NCBI RefSeq assembly: GCF_000332155.1
Contig: NZ_KB235903.1
Span: 1,394,747 to 1,458,746, forward strand
DNA from: Kamptonema formosum PCC 6407
GTDB lineage: Bacteria; Cyanobacteriota; Cyanobacteriia; Cyanobacteriales; Microcoleaceae
Direction: 5' to 3'
DNA length: 64,000 nt
Shown here: piece by piece, positions 63,722 to 64,000 of the stretch
How the letters are laid out: each line of letters starts with the position of its first letter
Position numbering within the stretch: the first letter of the stretch is position 1
The notes under the pieces: model-generated
The model's input: only the letters and a program-made list of their open reading frames with translations
The model's database searches: none
What the model was told of the DNA's origin: nothing
Program-made: the position numbers and the translations under genes

Positions 63722-64000
63722 TTATTCAGCTTCAGCGTCTTCGTCGGCCTCTGAATCTGGGATGTCGAGCTCTTCCAACTCGCCAGCTTCGTAGTCGTCT
63801 TCACCACCTTCGTACTCTTCGTAGTAATCTTCTACTTCGCTTTCGAGCTGACCGTGACGACCTTCATAGATGGCATCAGCCAACTTACCTACTATTAGTT
63901 TAATCGAACGGATAGCGTCATCGTTCGCTGGAATGGGAATGTCTACTAAATCGGGATCGCAATTTGTGTCTAGCAGCGAGACGATGGGAATCCCTAACTT
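63722..64000 (-). CDS. rpsB: Ribosomal protein S2, C-terminal part
   Basis: The frame is open to the window edge and gives the last 92 residues of uS2: [20 protein letters not shown] and [20 protein letters not shown], where the nucleotide-free Rossmann part ends. A long acidic tail follows ([20 protein letters not shown] and on), typical of some cyanobacteria. S2 sits on the small subunit near the 5' mRNA side. The gene begins beyond the window and is followed by tsf. Confidence 0.96.
   Translation of the reverse strand, partial: KLGIPIVSLLDTNCDPDLVDIPIPANDDAIRSIKLIVGKLADAIYEGRHGQLESEVEDYYEEYEGGEDDYEAGELEELDIPDSEADEDAEAE

Overview
The window comes from a cyanobacterium, most likely a filamentous one of the Oscillatoria/Microcoleus type. 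The evidence is psbA, psbV, psbV2 and petJ, the crtP-crtB carotenoid pair, an accD of plastid type, a PEP-CTERM protein, DUF928 and CHASE2 proteins, XisH/XisI proteins, very many GCGATCGC (HIP1) sites, and many heptamer repeats of the TTGGTAA and GTTAACN types between genes. No genus can be fixed without a database search.

Layout. 1-2.1 kb: the end of a peptidase gene, a small-RNA candidate and an RRM RNA-binding protein with a long leader. 2.4-9.6 kb: an MFS exporter facing a minus-strand run of six genes (broken EamA exporter, LOG-type nucleotide hydrolase, FAD halogenase-like enzyme, GTP cyclohydrolase II-like enzyme, OMP decarboxylase, SDR). This looks like a small cluster for an unknown nucleotide-derived metabolite. 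9.6-12 kb: crtP-crtB. 12-27 kb: mixed housekeeping and accessory genes (DUF4351, DUF416, MutY/MIG-like glycosylase, psbA, gdhA, L,D-transpeptidase, sugar dehydrogenase, ThiF-like protein, a decayed MazEF pair).

27.2-31.3 kb is the most interesting region. A Ro60/TROVE-like gene is preceded, on the same strand, by six RNA genes that share one closing stem and conserved strand sequences. Five of them carry a tRNA-like module, and in three of these the tRNA halves are circularly permuted with the acceptor stem capped by a short loop. This is the architecture described for bacterial YrlA-type Y RNAs. Two uncharacterised small proteins and an amber-interrupted L7/L12 C-terminal-domain gene lie in the same locus. 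I read it as a cyanobacterial Ro60-Y RNA locus with an expanded, diversified Y RNA array.

31.9-36.3 kb: petJ, psbV2, psbV, accD and pilD. 37-39.4 kb: xisH-xisI and a complete insertion sequence with terminal inverted repeats and a target duplication. 39.7-50.4 kb: signalling genes (tandem-domain nucleotide cyclase, amino-acid-permease/histidine-kinase fusion, MinD/ParA-like ATPase, CHASE2 protein, DUF928 protein, HAD hydrolase) with one structured-leader candidate. 50.7-54 kb: NurA and decaying toxin-antitoxin and xisHI loci. All three toxin genes in the window (MazF-, HicA- and RelE/YafQ-like) are broken while their antitoxins remain open. 54-58.1 kb: a translationally coupled cytosine-C5 methyltransferase and UvrD-type helicase with a C-terminal RecB-like nuclease, a candidate defence pair. 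58.3-64 kb: recG, a conserved acidic protein, tsf and the end of rpsB.
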